Positions 42,978-56,200 of a stretch of 59,175 nucleotides of DNA are shown piece by piece. This stretch comes from Candidatus Nanopelagicales bacterium (GTDB lineage Bacteria; Actinomycetota; Actinomycetes; S36-B12; CAIYMF01), in the NCBI GenBank assembly GCA_025351185.1, contig JANXWJ010000074.1:1-59175 (forward strand), read 5' to 3'. Each line of letters opens with the position of its first letter. The first letter of the stretch is position 1. The notes beneath the pieces were generated by a model. The model saw only the letters and a program-made list of their open reading frames with translations. It did no database searches and had not been told where the DNA came from. Position numbers and translations under genes: made by a program.

Positions 42978-44122
42978 GCGTCACTGCCGCACAGGGTTTC
43001 CGGGCAGCAGGTGTGGCTGCGGGTCTCAAGTCGAGCGGCAACCCCGACGTCGCTCTCGTCGTCAACGACGGACCGCAGTTCGCGGCTGCCGGTGTCTTCA
43101 CGCGCAATCGCGTCAAGGCGGCGCCCGTGCTGTGGTCGCAACAGGTGCTCACTGCTGGTGTTGTGCGCGCGGTCGTGCTGAACTCCGGCGGGGCCAACGC
43201 GTGCACGGGTCCTGCCGGCTTCCTCGACACGCATCGCACGGCAGAGCACGCGGCCGCACTGATGGACATCGGCGCGGGCGATGTCGCTGTCTGCTCGACC
43301 GGCCTCATCGGGGTGCGACTTGCGACGGACCTGCTGTTCGCAGGTCTTGACGGCGCCCATGCCGCGCTCGCCGGTGACGGCGGAGCTGCGGCAGCGGTGG
43401 CAATCATGACCACGGACTCGGTGCCGAAGACAGCGGTAGTCACCGGCCCCTTCACCGTGGGCGGCATGGCCAAGGGTGCGGGAATGCTCGCTCCCTCGCT
43501 TGCGACGATGCTCGTCGTCATCACCACGGATGCCTGCGCAGTTACCGAGACCCTCGACACGGCGCTCCGCTCGGCTGCCCGCGTGACGTTCGACCGCGTC
43601 GACAGCGACGGGTGCACGTCGACCAACGACACGGTGCTCCTCCTCGCCAGCGGTGCCTCAGGAGTGGAGCCGACTCTCGAGGACCTCACGGCGGCTGTGA
43701 CCGCTGTGTGTGCCGATCTTGCGCGCCAGCTCGTGGCCGACGCGGAGGGCGCGAGCAAGGAGATCCGCATTGATGTCGTCAACGCCGCTTGCGAGGACGA
43801 CGCCGTGGACGCAGGTCGTTCGATCTCCCGCGCCAACCTGGTCAAGTGTGCGATCCACGGTGAAGACCCCAACTGGGGCCGCATCCTCGCCGAGCTCGGC
43901 ATGACCTCCGCGGCGTTCGAGCCGGATGCGGTCGACGTCGCGATCAATGGCATCTGGGTCTGCCGCGACGGTGCCACGGGTGATGACCGCGACCTCGTCG
44001 ACATGAGCGGTCGTGAGGTCGTGATCACCGTGGACCTGCGTGCCGGTGATGCCTCGGCGACGATCTGGACCAACGACCTCACCGCTGACTACGTCCACGA
44101 GAACTCGGCCTACTCCTCATGA
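42974..44122 (+). CDS. argJ: Glutamate N-acetyltransferase (ArgJ)
   Basis: A 382-residue self-cleaving enzyme that recycles the acetyl group from acetylornithine to glutamate. The autoproteolysis site is in [14 protein letters not shown], cutting before Thr178, which becomes the nucleophile. [13 protein letters not shown] forms the oxyanion region. Presence of ArgJ implies the cyclic pathway; whether it also uses acetyl-CoA cannot be told. GTG 42974 overlaps argC, and the stop overlaps argB. Confidence 0.95.
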   Translation: MSVTAAQGFRAAGVAAGLKSSGNPDVALVVNDGPQFAAAGVFTRNRVKAAPVLWSQQVLTAGVVRAVVLNSGGANACTGPAGFLDTHRTAEHAAALMDIGAGDVAVCSTGLIGVRLATDLLFAGLDGAHAALAGDGGAAAAVAIMTTDSVPKTAVVTGPFTVGGMAKGAGMLAPSLATMLVVITTDACAVTETLDTALRSAARVTFDRVDSDGCTSTNDTVLLLASGASGVEPTLEDLTAAVTAVCADLARQLVADAEGASKEIRIDVVNAACEDDAVDAGRSISRANLVKCAIHGEDPNWGRILAELGMTSAAFEPDAVDVAINGIWVCRDGATGDDRDLVDMSGREVVITVDLRAGDASATIWTNDLTADYVHENSAYSS

Positions 44123-45051
44123 ACCAGCCCGTCTACGGCGACGTGGACCGCGACGTCGCGCTGCTCAAGGCCTCCGTGCTTGCCGAGGCCCTTCCGTGGC
44201 TCGAGCGCTTCCACGGCGCGACCGTCGTCCTGAAGTACGGCGGTCACGCCATGGTCGACCGCGCCCTCGGCGAGGCGTTCGCCGCGGACGTGATGTTCCT
44301 GCGGATGGCCGGCCTGCGCCCCGTCGTCGTGCACGGGGGCGGTCCGCAGATCAGCTCCATGCTCGAGAAGCTCGGGATCCCTGGCGAGTTCCGCGGCGGC
44401 TACCGCGTGACCAGCCCCGAGGCGATGGACGTCGTACGCATGGTGCTCACCGGTCAGGTGCAGCGTGAGGTTGTCGGCCTGCTCAACGCTCATGGTCCCT
44501 ATGCGGTCGGGCTCTCCGGGGAGGATGCCCACCTGTTCACCGCCGAGCGGCGCGACGTCATGGTCGACGGCGAACCCGTCGACATCGGGCTCGTCGGCGA
44601 GGTCGTCGACGTGCGCCCGGACTTCGTCGTGCAACTGCTCGACGATGGTCTCGTCCCGGTCATCTCCTCGGTTGCTCGCGGCGCCGGCGGCGAGGTGTAC
44701 AACGTCAACGCCGACACGGCCGCCGCTGCGCTCGCGATCGCGCTCAAGGCCGACAAGCTGGTCGTGCTCACTGACGTCGAGGGTCTCTACGCCGACTGGC
44801 CCCACAGCGACGAGGTCTATCGCACGATCGCGGTGTCCGACCTCGAGGAGCTCCTGCCGTCGCTGCAGAGCGGCATGGTCCCCAAGATGGAGGCCTGCGT
44901 GCGCGCTGTGCGCGGGGGAGTGCCGCGCGCGCACGTCATCGACGGTCGGCTGCCGCACTCGGTGCTGCTCGAGGTGGTCACGAGCGCCGGCATCGGGACG
45001 ATGGTGGTGCCCGACGACTTCGCGCTGTTCGACGACGAGGTGCCGTCGTGA
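44119..45051 (+). CDS. argB: Acetylglutamate kinase
   Basis: A 310-residue amino acid kinase. Phosphate-binding VLKYGGHAM and VVHGGGPQI, the N-acetylglutamate site [15 protein letters not shown], and the ATP segment VLTDVEGLY are all present. In the family this type is arginine-inhibited when an N-terminal helix is present; residues 1-30 ([22 protein letters not shown]) look like that helix. Four-base overlaps on both sides. Confidence 0.95.
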   Translation: MNQPVYGDVDRDVALLKASVLAEALPWLERFHGATVVLKYGGHAMVDRALGEAFAADVMFLRMAGLRPVVVHGGGPQISSMLEKLGIPGEFRGGYRVTSPEAMDVVRMVLTGQVQREVVGLLNAHGPYAVGLSGEDAHLFTAERRDVMVDGEPVDIGLVGEVVDVRPDFVVQLLDDGLVPVISSVARGAGGEVYNVNADTAAAALAIALKADKLVVLTDVEGLYADWPHSDEVYRTIAVSDLEELLPSLQSGMVPKMEACVRAVRGGVPRAHVIDGRLPHSVLLEVVTSAGIGTMVVPDDFALFDDEVPS

Positions 45052-46265
45052 CGGCCTTGCCCACGGGTGCAGTGACCCAGCTGATGCAGGATCGCTGGGA
45101 CATCGTCATGATGCGCAACTACGGCACGCCTCCGATCGCACTCGATCACGGACGGGGCGCCCGAGTCTGGGATGTCGACGGCCGCGTCTATCTCGATCTG
45201 CTGGGTGGCATCGCCGTGTCGTCGTTGGGGCACGCGCACCCAGCGGTCGTCGAGGCCGTGACGCGTCAGGTCGCACTGCTCGCCCACACCAGCAATCTCG
45301 CGATCCACGAGCCCGGTCTCGCTCTCGCCGAGCGACTGTCTACGTTGCTACCCGGGTCGACACGGGTCTTCCTCTGCCAGGACGGCGCCACCGCCAACGA
45401 GGCGGCGCTCAAGATCGTGCGCAAGTCGATGCAGGGCAGACGCTCCGAGATCGTGGCGACGCACGGCAGCTTTCACGGTCGGACGCTCGGCGCGCTGTCC
45501 GTCACCGGCAACCCGGCCAAGCGCGCACCGTTCGAGCCGTTGCCGGGCCCCGTGACGTTCGTCGAGTTCGGCGATGTCAAGGCGTTGCGTGCCGCTGTCA
45601 CCGACACGACCGCAGCGATCATGCTCGAACCGGTCCAGGGCGAGTCGGGCGTCATCGTGCCGGTCGAGGGCTATCTCGCCGCCGCTCGTCAGATTGCCGA
45701 CGACGTCGGCGCACTGCTGGTCGTCGACGAGGTGCAGTCCGGCATCGGGCGCACGGGGGAGTGGCTGATGTGCGCCGCACAGGGCGTGCTGCCCGATGTG
45801 GTGACTCTGGCCAAGGGGCTCGGCGGCGGGCTCCCGGTCGGGGCGGTGCTCGCGACGGGTGCCGCTGCTGAGGTCTTCGCAACGGGCGACCATGGGTCGA
45901 CCTTCGGCGGCAACCCTGTGTCGTGCGCGGCCGCGCTGGCCGTCCTCGACACCATCGAACGTGACGGCCTGCTCGAGCACGTGCGCACCGTGGGCGACCA
46001 CTGGGCGGCCTCGTTCGACACCGTCGACCACCCGCTTCTCGCCGGCCACCGCGGGGTCGGCCTGTGGCGGGCGCTGGAGCTCACCGAGCCGGTTGCTGCC
46101 GCGCTGGAGGTGCAGGCGCGCTCTGCGGGCTTCCTCATCAACGGCGTGCGTCCCACGTCCATCCGACTCGCGCCGCCGCTCGTGCTGACCATCGCCGAGG
46201 CGGACGAGTTCAGCGCTGCACTGCCCTCGCTCCTCGACCTGGTGATGACGCAGGTGTCGTCATGA
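45048..46265 (+). CDS. argD: Acetylornithine aminotransferase
   Basis: A 405-residue class III PLP aminotransferase. The PLP lysine is K256 in [27 protein letters not shown] holds the Asp that contacts the PLP nitrogen. Where most relatives read SGAEANEAA, this protein has DGATANEAA, a small oddity in the phosphate-binding loop. GTG 45048 overlaps argB, and the next gene is argR, not argF. Confidence 0.94.
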   Translation: MTALPTGAVTQLMQDRWDIVMMRNYGTPPIALDHGRGARVWDVDGRVYLDLLGGIAVSSLGHAHPAVVEAVTRQVALLAHTSNLAIHEPGLALAERLSTLLPGSTRVFLCQDGATANEAALKIVRKSMQGRRSEIVATHGSFHGRTLGALSVTGNPAKRAPFEPLPGPVTFVEFGDVKALRAAVTDTTAAIMLEPVQGESGVIVPVEGYLAAARQIADDVGALLVVDEVQSGIGRTGEWLMCAAQGVLPDVVTLAKGLGGGLPVGAVLATGAAAEVFATGDHGSTFGGNPVSCAAALAVLDTIERDGLLEHVRTVGDHWAASFDTVDHPLLAGHRGVGLWRALELTEPVAAALEVQARSAGFLINGVRPTSIRLAPPLVLTIAEADEFSAALPSLLDLVMTQVSS

Positions 46266-46765
46266 GTGCACCGCAGACGAAGGCGGCTCGTCGCGCCCGT
46301 ATCGTGGAGCTCCTCGAGCACCACGTCGTACCCAACCAGGCCCGACTCGCGGATCTGCTTGCTGCAGAAGGACTCAACGTCACTCAAGCGACGCTGTCAC
46401 GGGACCTCGACGACCTCGGAGCAGTGAAGGTCGCAGGACCCGAGGGCGCACTCGTCTACGCGGTGCCCGGGCAGGGCGGAAACTCCTCCCCGATCGGTGC
46501 CGTGGCCGATCAGGCTGCCGTGTCGCGGCTGGCCCGTGTCGCCGGCGAGGTTCTGGTCTCTGCGGACTGCTCGGCCAACCTTGTCGTCCTGCGGACCCCG
46601 CCCGGTGCTGCCCAGTTCCTCGCTTCTGCCATCGACCACACCGTCCTGCCGTCGGTGCTCGGCACGGTCGCCGGTGACGACACAGTGCTTCTTGTGACGC
46701 GTGACCCGGACGGCGGCGCCGAGGTCGTCGCTGCGATGCTGAGCCTCGCGCAGAACGGGCGATGA
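46262..46765 (+). CDS. argR: Arginine repressor
   Basis: A 167-residue ArgR. Winged-helix N-domain (RRARIVELLEHHVVPNQARLADLLAAEGLNVTQATLSRDLDDLGAVK), then a C-terminal arginine-binding and hexamer domain including GTVAGDDTVLLVTRD. It should bind the ARG box before argC and repress the operon it is part of. ATG 46262 overlaps argD; the upstream frame is a shadow. Confidence 0.95.
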   Translation: MSAPQTKAARRARIVELLEHHVVPNQARLADLLAAEGLNVTQATLSRDLDDLGAVKVAGPEGALVYAVPGQGGNSSPIGAVADQAAVSRLARVAGEVLVSADCSANLVVLRTPPGAAQFLASAIDHTVLPSVLGTVAGDDTVLLVTRDPDGGAEVVAAMLSLAQNGR

Positions 46766-46817
46766 CCCGTCCCATGAACCCCGCACGAACTGATGAGATG
46801 ACGAAAGAAGGACGACC

Positions 46818-49470
<2,653 letters not shown>

Positions 49471-49495
49471 CACGCGGTCACGGACCGCTCACGAT

Positions 49496-49526
49496 CAGGA
49501 TGGGGTGCTCCGCGCACCTCATCCTG
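49496..49526 (+). terminator. Terminator of the arginine operon
   Basis: Thirteen-base arms (49496-49508 and 49514-49526) around TCCGC, unbroken in plus-strand RNA if one G-U wobble is counted; on the minus strand this pair would be A-C. TTCTTCC follows. The remainder of the gap before the SARP gene shows nothing. Confidence 0.85.
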
Positions 49527-49581
49527 GGCTTCTTCCCCGCACATCCGCACGGCATGCTCCTCGCGGTGGGGAGGTACGGGG

Positions 49582-50475
49582 ATGATGCGCGTACGGATAT
49601 TCGGACAGACGGTCGTCGAGGTCGACGGCACCAGCTGTGGCGCTCAGGAGATGGGCGGGGTCAAGCCCCGGCAGATCCTGGAGATCCTGGCGTGCGAGCT
49701 CGGGTCACCGGTGGCGAAGGATCGGCTGGCGGACCTGCTCTGGTCCGGCGAGCCACCGGCGTCCTACGTCGGGACGCTCGAGAGCTATGTGTGCGTGCTG
49801 CGTCGTCAGCTGGGCCTGGTCGGTGCCCGACGTGCTGCGCTCGCGACGACGTCGAGCGGCTATGTCCTCGACCCGACCATGGTCAGTGTCGACCTCGAGG
49901 ACTATCTGCGCACCAGCGCCCGCGCGTCCCGAGCGACGGGCGTGGAAGCGCTCGACCTCGCGGTGGAAGCGATCACCCTCCTCGACGGACAGCTGCTGGC
50001 GTCGGAGGCATATGCCGACTGGGCGGTCCGTGCACGACAGTCTTTCCAGCAGCAGAACGCCGGCCTGTGCATCCGGGCGGCGCAGCTCGCTACCACTGCG
50101 GGCGACCACATGTCAGCAGTTGCGTTCGCGCGGCGCGCCGTCGCCGTCGACTCGTTGTCGGAGGACGCGTCGCAGCAGCTCATGCGTGCGCTCTGGTTTG
50201 CGGGCCGTCGGAGCGAGGCACTACGGGTCTACGCGGATCTCCGGCAGACCCTGCTGGAGGAGCTCGGAGACGATCCGGGCGGCGAGACGCACGCCCTCTA
50301 TCTCGCCATCCTCAGAGAGGGCGAGACAGCATCGGCGGGTGACTCTCGGGAGTCGAGGGCCGAGGTTCGTACCTTGCTTCGGCTGTTGCGTCAGGCGATC
50401 GACGAACTGCCGGGCGTGCACGCGCCTGCGAGCGACGCGCGCCTCTCCGAGGTTGCGGTCCGCGCCCTGGCGTGA
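49582..50475 (+). CDS. SARP/AfsR-type transcription regulator (BTAD domain)
   Basis: A 297-residue protein. An N-terminal OmpR-like winged helix (MRVRIFGQTVVEVDG...PRQILEILACELGSPVAKDRLADLLW...YVCVLRRQLG, about residues 1-95) is followed by a bacterial transcriptional activation domain with TPR-like helices (about 100-250). No ATPase domain follows, so it is the short SARP type known as an activator of secondary metabolism in Streptomyces. No biosynthetic cluster is next to it; its neighbours are two-component genes and a copper oxidase. ATG 49582 or 49585 may start it; a GGGGAGG site precedes. Confidence 0.88.
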   Translation: MMRVRIFGQTVVEVDGTSCGAQEMGGVKPRQILEILACELGSPVAKDRLADLLWSGEPPASYVGTLESYVCVLRRQLGLVGARRAALATTSSGYVLDPTMVSVDLEDYLRTSARASRATGVEALDLAVEAITLLDGQLLASEAYADWAVRARQSFQQQNAGLCIRAAQLATTAGDHMSAVAFARRAVAVDSLSEDASQQLMRALWFAGRRSEALRVYADLRQTLLEELGDDPGGETHALYLAILREGETASAGDSRESRAEVRTLLRLLRQAIDELPGVHAPASDARLSEVAVRALA

Positions 50476-50566
50476 GGACCCGGTGGTCCTAGGACCTGTC
50501 GTGGTCCGCCGTCATCACAGTGAGGCAAACCTATCCTCCGTTTGGCCGATTCTGCAGTTGCCGGTC

Positions 50567-50581
50567 GTGACGGATCGTCAC
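50567..50581. promoter_or_regulatory. Palindrome before the LuxR response regulator
   Basis: GTGACG-GAT-CGTCAC, directly followed by an overlapping CACATGTG palindrome (50579-50586), 79 bases before the response regulator start. It is an operator candidate; the binding protein is unknown. The rest of the 50476-50659 gap shows no gene. Confidence 0.45.
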
Positions 50582-50659
50582 ATGTGGTGAGAACGGGTTT
50601 CGCGGATCGCGATGGTCCGGCGGACCGGTGGGCTGTGGGGGCCTTACCTGGAGGGGAAC

Positions 50660-51349
50660 ATGGCAACAATCGTCGAGACGATCCAGAACCGCACGACGAC
50701 GACTCAGACCCGCGTCCTCGTCGTGGACGACCATCGAACATTCGGCGACCTCATCGAGATCGCCCTCGCTTCTGAGTCCGACCTCGAGTGCGTGGGCACT
50801 GCGACAACTGTGTGTCGTGCGCAGACCATGGTGTCGACGCTGCACCCCGATGTCGTGGTGATGGACGTGCATCTCGGCGACGGCGACGGTATCGCCGCCA
50901 CAGCCGAGCTGACGGCAGGTGACTCCTGCTTGCGGGTCGTCATCCTGACCGCTTTCGTCGACCCCACGCTCATGCGCCGGGCGGCTGCGGCGGGAGCCTG
51001 TGCGCTCCTTCCCAAGGACGGTTCCCTCGCCGACCTCCTCGCCGCGGTTCGGGGTGCCCGGCGAGGGCAGTTCCTCGTCCATCCACGCCTCGTCGCTGAT
51101 GCGGCCCGGGGCGGAGTTCCTGCTCAGCGCCAGCCCGAGCTGACACCGCGCGAGCTGCAGGTCCTCCAGATGCTGGGTGCAGGAGCGGGAGCGCACGTGA
51201 TCGCGCGGGAGCTCGGCATCTCGCTGGCCACCTGCCGGGGCCACGTCAAGAACGTGCTCGTCAAGCTGGGCGCGCACTCGCAGCTCGAAGCTGTGGTGAT
51301 CGCGATGCAGCACCAGATGATCCGGGTCGGCGCCACCGAGTCGACATGA
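50660..51349 (+). CDS. NarL/LuxR-family response regulator
   Basis: A 229-residue regulator. The receiver domain has D23/D24, phospho-acceptor D69 (VVVMDVHLGDGDG), T97 and K119. The C-terminal LuxR helix-turn-helix is LTPRELQVLQMLGAGAGAHVIARELGISLATCRGHVKNVLVKL (about 156-198). An N-terminal Thr-rich stretch of 16 residues is extra. ATG 50660 follows GGAGGGG. It overlaps the kinase gene by four bases (ATGA), so the two form one signalling pair. Confidence 0.93.
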   Translation: MATIVETIQNRTTTTQTRVLVVDDHRTFGDLIEIALASESDLECVGTATTVCRAQTMVSTLHPDVVVMDVHLGDGDGIAATAELTAGDSCLRVVILTAFVDPTLMRRAAAAGACALLPKDGSLADLLAAVRGARRGQFLVHPRLVADAARGGVPAQRQPELTPRELQVLQMLGAGAGAHVIARELGISLATCRGHVKNVLVKLGAHSQLEAVVIAMQHQMIRVGATEST

Positions 51350-52707
51350 CGTCCACCGGCCGGGCATGGGGAGCCCCGTCGGTGGCACGCACCGCCCTGG
51401 TCCGTTTCGTCGTGGCCAGCATGCTCGCTCTCGTTGCTCTCGGTGTGGTCGCCGTCGTCGCCAACGTGAGTCTCGCCGATGCATCGGCTCGCGAGGAGAT
51501 GGAGCAGCGCACGTCGCTCTTCGCCCACGTCGTCGTTGGTCCACTGGTCGATCACCGTGCGCCGCACGGCGATGCGCGAGGTCTGCTCGACACCGTCATG
51601 CGCAACCGCATGAGCGATGGCTCGGTTGTGCACGTGAAGGTATGGGACCGCGACGGACGCATCATCTGGGCCGACGAGGGTGAGCTCATCGACCGGGTCT
51701 TCCCCCTCGGTCAGGATGAGCTCGACGTGATCGACCACGGTGGTGTCGTCTCCGACGTGTCCGACCTCGGCAAGCCGGAGAACGCCAGCGAGGCCGAAGA
51801 GGCACCCTTGATCGAGGTCTACGCGTCGACCCAGGATGTGACCGGACGGCCCATCCTCTTCGAGTCCTACTGGGCGGCTGATCGGCTGACGGCGCAGGAG
51901 AGCGCGATCCTGACGAGATCGATGCCGCTCACACTGCTGGCTCTTCTTGTCTTCCAGGCCGTCGTCCTCGCTTTAGCACGCACGCTGGCGCTGCGGGTGC
52001 AACGTGGCCAGGCGGAGCGGGATCGGCTGTTGCGGGACGCCGTAGGTGCCTCGGAGCTCGAACGCACCCGGTTGGCCCAGGATCTGCACGACGGGGTCAT
52101 CCAAGACCTCACCGGGCTGCGCTATGCCCTCCCGTCCATCGCCGCCCAGCTGCCGGACCAGCAGTCGCCGTCCAGGCGGATCTTGGATCGGATGAACGAG
52201 ATCCTGCAGCGCGACATCTCCGCTTTGCGCAGGGTGCTCACCGATATCTACCCGGCAGACCTCAAGGGCGATGGCCTCGTGCGCGAGATCGACCGCCTCG
52301 TGGCGCGCGCTCGAGAAGACGGCCTCGTCGTCAAGATCGACGTCGATCCGACTGCCGCGGACATCTCGCTCGATGTCAGTCGCCTCGCCTATCGCATCAT
52401 CCGTGAAGCGCTGCGCAACGTCGTCGCCCACGCCCACGCTTCGCACGCGGTGGTCCGGGTCGCATTGGCCGGCACCGACGTTGAGGTGTCCGTGACCGAC
52501 GACGGACGTGGACTCGCCAGGTCCGGCGCGGGCGAGGGCCACGTCGGCCTGCGGCTGCTGGGGGAGACGCTCACGGACGTCGGGGGGTCTCTTGTCGTAC
52601 GCAGCCAGCTGCCGACGGGGGTCGAGCTCCTCGCGGCGTTCCCGCGCACCCTCGGCGTGGCCGGAACTCTGTGGCAGGGCAAGGATTCTCCAAGCCGGTC
52701 GTACTAG
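51346..52707 (+). CDS. NarX-type sensor histidine kinase
   Basis: A 453-residue membrane kinase. Two membrane helices (about 17-42 and 193-215) frame a 150-residue extracytoplasmic sensor of no recognisable family. The HisKA_3 phospho-acceptor is H248 in RTRLAQDLHDGVIQDLTGL. The ATP-binding domain has the N-box RIIREALRNVVAHAHA and DDGRGLA. Partner of the upstream regulator. Confidence 0.93.
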   Translation: MTSTGRAWGAPSVARTALVRFVVASMLALVALGVVAVVANVSLADASAREEMEQRTSLFAHVVVGPLVDHRAPHGDARGLLDTVMRNRMSDGSVVHVKVWDRDGRIIWADEGELIDRVFPLGQDELDVIDHGGVVSDVSDLGKPENASEAEEAPLIEVYASTQDVTGRPILFESYWAADRLTAQESAILTRSMPLTLLALLVFQAVVLALARTLALRVQRGQAERDRLLRDAVGASELERTRLAQDLHDGVIQDLTGLRYALPSIAAQLPDQQSPSRRILDRMNEILQRDISALRRVLTDIYPADLKGDGLVREIDRLVARAREDGLVVKIDVDPTAADISLDVSRLAYRIIREALRNVVAHAHASHAVVRVALAGTDVEVSVTDDGRGLARSGAGEGHVGLRLLGETLTDVGGSLVVRSQLPTGVELLAAFPRTLGVAGTLWQGKDSPSRSY

Positions 52708-52759
52708 CGTCGCGAGTCCGGCGCCCGATGGTCCGGTCGAGTCTGAGGAGCCGTCAGTC

Positions 52760-53128
52760 ATGATCCGAGTACTCGTCGCCGACGATCACCCCACCATGCT
52801 GCTCGGACTCGAGGCAGCATTCGAGGGGGAGCAGGACCTGAGCCTGTGCGGGTTGGCGACGGATGGTGAGTCCGCGTGCGCCCTGGCGCTGAGCTCGCAA
52901 CCGGACGTGGTCGTGATGGACGTCTCGATGCCGGGGATCGGTGGTATCGAGGCCCTGCGCCGGATCACCCGAGATGTCCCGGCGGCGCGAGTCCTGATGC
53001 TCAGCTGGCGGATGGATCCAGAGTCGCGTCGAGCGGCCCAGGACGCGGGCGCTGCCGGCTACCTGGTGAAGGACATCGATCGTGGCCATCTGCTGGCTGC
53101 GATCCGCGAGCTTCATCCCGCTCGCTGA
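52760..53128 (+). CDS. Stand-alone receiver-domain response regulator
   Basis: A 122-residue protein consisting of one NarL-type receiver domain: D8/D9, phospho-acceptor D54 (VVMDVSMPGIGG), Ser82 and K104. It stops where a LuxR DNA-binding domain would begin, and no further in-frame helix-turn-helix is seen before the terminator. It may act as a phosphate sink or competitor for the kinase directly upstream. ATG 52760 follows GAGGAG. The frame upstream is a kinase shadow. Confidence 0.88.
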   Translation: MIRVLVADDHPTMLLGLEAAFEGEQDLSLCGLATDGESACALALSSQPDVVVMDVSMPGIGGIEALRRITRDVPAARVLMLSWRMDPESRRAAQDAGAAGYLVKDIDRGHLLAAIRELHPAR

Positions 53129-53163
53129 CGGGCCGCCTCGGTCTGGGCGCACTGACGTCCTCA

Positions 53164-53216
53164 GCGCACGATCAGACTGACGGCCGCGTCACGCGGCCGC
53201 CAGTCTGATCGTGCGC
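53164..53216. terminator. Long convergent terminator hairpin before the oxidase end
   Basis: Two 25-base arms (53164-53188 and 53192-53216) around TCA, with one odd pair: A-C on the plus strand, G-U on the minus strand. The architecture is the same as that of the pyrF hairpin but the sequence is unrelated. It separates the lone receiver gene from the convergent multicopper oxidase. Confidence 0.9.
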
Positions 53217-53240
53217 CGGGCGGGACGGCACCACGACCGC

Positions 53241-56200
53241 TCAGCAGGTGCTGCCGTCCACGAGGCGGATCGGGCAGCTGGTCGTCGGCACCGGCAGCAC
53301 TCGCTGCAGACCCCACATCCCCACCTGGGTGAAGGGTCGGCGGGCATCGCCGTAGAAGTAGTCACCGGGTGCTGCGGCACGTCCGCCGGCGCCGCCGACG
53401 ATCTGCGCAGTGACGCTCTCCCACGGGCCGACGCCATCGGTGGTGATGGTGTTGGAGCCTGCGATGAACGGGTCTTCCGGCCAGCCGAGCCCGCCGAGGC
53501 TGAACGCGTGCGCGTTCTCGCTCCCCGGCGTCCCGAGCACGTGCACCTGGACCGGGTCACCGGCATAGGCCGTGAGCCACGGGACAGATCCCGGGTTCTG
53601 GAACGACAGCGGCCCGTCACCGGCCGGAGCAGCCTCATAGTTGAGGACCGACCGACCGGCCCGAGCCGACGTCGGGTAGGGCATGAAGTCCTGCCCCATC
53701 GTCGGGTCGTCGTCCGCCAGCGTCACGGTGAAGTCGCGATAGTCAGGCACAGCCGCGCCTGGCACATGCACCAGCACCTGGGCACCGATGTTCTGCTCCC
53801 GACCCGTGATCACGTTGCTGAACGACGTCACCTCCCCAGCCACCTGTGACGACGGCGCGACGACCACTGCGCCATACAGGCCCTGCTTGAGGGTGGAGCC
53901 GTTGCCCGCGAGGTCCGCGATGGTGGCGACGCCGAGCCGGTCGGTAGGCACGTAGTAGACGTACTGCCGCGTCGCGGCCGGTGCGACGTTCTGGTCGGGC
54001 GCGAAGCCGACGTTCACACCGCCCGAGCCCTCGGCACGGTCGAGCTTGCCGATCGAGAAGCCGACCGGAGCGGTGAGGAGGTTGGTCACGTTGACGCTCA
54101 CACACTCACCGGCCACGACGTGCAGGACAAGAGGAGCCGGCTTGATCAGCCCGTTCTTGACACTGATCACGTCGCTGCTCGGCACGAACACGGTGTGACC
54201 ACCCGACAACGTCTGCGACTTGTCCATCGCACTGATGTCGAAGCTTCGGGCAGGTGCTCCAGCGGGGCACGGGTTGCCCGGCGAGGACGCCGCCGGCGGT
54301 GCGTTGCCGGTCTGCGAGGGAACCACGTAGTCCGTCGCCGGCGTCGACACTCCCGGCAGCGGCTGAAGCCCTGGCACCATGCCCGGCAGGATGCGGACGA
54401 TGCCCCAGGCTCCGTCCTGGGTGCGGCGCTCGTCACCGTTGGCATAGAGATAGTCGCCGGGCCGCATCGACATGTCCGAACGGGAGCCGTTGAAGATCAG
54501 GGTGAATTTCTCGCTCACGCCATAGTGCACGGTGTCCACGATCGAAGGTCCGTAGACTTCTGACCCGGTCCCGTACGTCACGGGGTATCGCGGTTCGAGC
54601 TCGGTCCGTCCGCCCTGCAGGTGCAGGGTGTCGATGCTCGGCGAGACGTTGATCGTCCGGATGACCAGCGGGTCGTTGGCATACAGCCGTGGCAGGGGTG
54701 TCACGGGGTCGCCGTACTTGTAGGAGCTGAACTGGTTGGCCTTGTCCGGCCGGTCGACCAGCGGATTCGCCTTGAGGTTGAGGGTGGAGTAGTCGCCCTT
54801 GTCGTTGTCGTCGAGGGTCCAGAGCGCGAGCTCACGGAAGCTGCCGTTGACCAGCCCCGGCGACAGGGCAGTCGTCGTGTGGATGTCGACCAGCGTCCCC
54901 GAGTCGACCTCGGCGCCCGTGGTGGGGTCGTGGTAGGTCGAGCCTGCGGGCTCCACGATGAGCTGCCCTACCAGGCCGTGACCCCAGCCGTGGATCCCGT
55001 CGACGTGGTCGTGCCAGAAGACGTTGTCGAGCAGGACATCGGGATACCACCGGTACTGGATGAACTCAGACCCGGCGAACTCCGCTGCCGCGTGGTCCTT
55101 CTCGAGCGGGGTCACGAGGGTCACTGTCCTGGTGACGGTGTTGATGGACTTGATCTGATGGATGTCGATCGACTCGAGTCCTTCGCCGACGGCGATGAAG
55201 GGCTGGGTCGCATGTCCGTTGGCGTCCTTGCCCACGAACTTCGTGACATCGCTGAGCTGCAGGCTCGTGGAGCCCTGGGCCGCTGCGAGCACGAGGGTGG
55301 GATCGGTGAACTGGTAGGGGCGCACCGAGTGCTCGTAGGCATAGCCGACACTGACGCCGTCGGAGCCCTGGACGTCGAACTGCACGTGGTGGATGTGCAT
55401 GCTGGTCTTGCTGAAACCGTCGAATGCCGACGCGTCCGGGATCTCGTTCGTGAGAGTGATCCCGATGCAGTCGCCCTGGTTGGCGCGGATCGCGAGGGGA
55501 GTCCCCTTCGTCGGGTCGGCATAGGTCGCAGCCTTGTCGTGCGCGAGCACGAACACCTTGCCGTCCGGGTCGGTGAAGGTGGGGGTGCGCTGGATCGCCT
55601 TGCCGATCGCCACGATGTTGAAGGTTCGCAGCGTGCGGTTGGCAGGGCAGAGCCCGTCCTTCCGCGCGGCGTACGGGTCCGCCGTGGTGGTCGCTGTCTG
55701 GGACGCGTTGGCGCCCAGCCATGGAGCCCCGGTGTGCCCATTGCCGGTGAACGGTGGGCGTTGGCCGATGTGCGGGCGGAACATCGGGTAGGCCGGTCGG
55801 CCGTTGACGGGGTTGAACAAGATGGCGGGGCGGGTGCCGACGAGATGCCCGCTGTCGACGGCGAGCAGGTTCGGTTGCCCGGACAGGCCACCGGGAGAGT
55901 CGGCGAAGACTGTCGGATCCGCCGGTGCGCCGAGATAGCGCGGCTTCGCCGTCGTTCCCGCGACCTTCCAGTCCCACACGGTGGGGTCCTGGCCGCTGTG
56001 CGGGACTCCTTGCGCCGGAAGCTGCGGACGGATCCACGCATCGAGGTTCGACGCGGTGAGCTTCACTCCGTTGATGGTCTTCCCGATCAGGGCGCTCGAC
56101 TCGACAGCCTTGGGCGGTGCGACCCGATCCGCGAGCGCGACGAAGTCGGGCTGCAGGGTGCTGTAGACACGCCAGATGCCCCACATCCCTGAGGTGTAGT

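Noticed and set aside
50519-50537. Weak iron-box-like sequence before the LuxR regulator
   Set aside because: Only about 13 of 19 consensus positions match, without a good inverted repeat; not better than chance.
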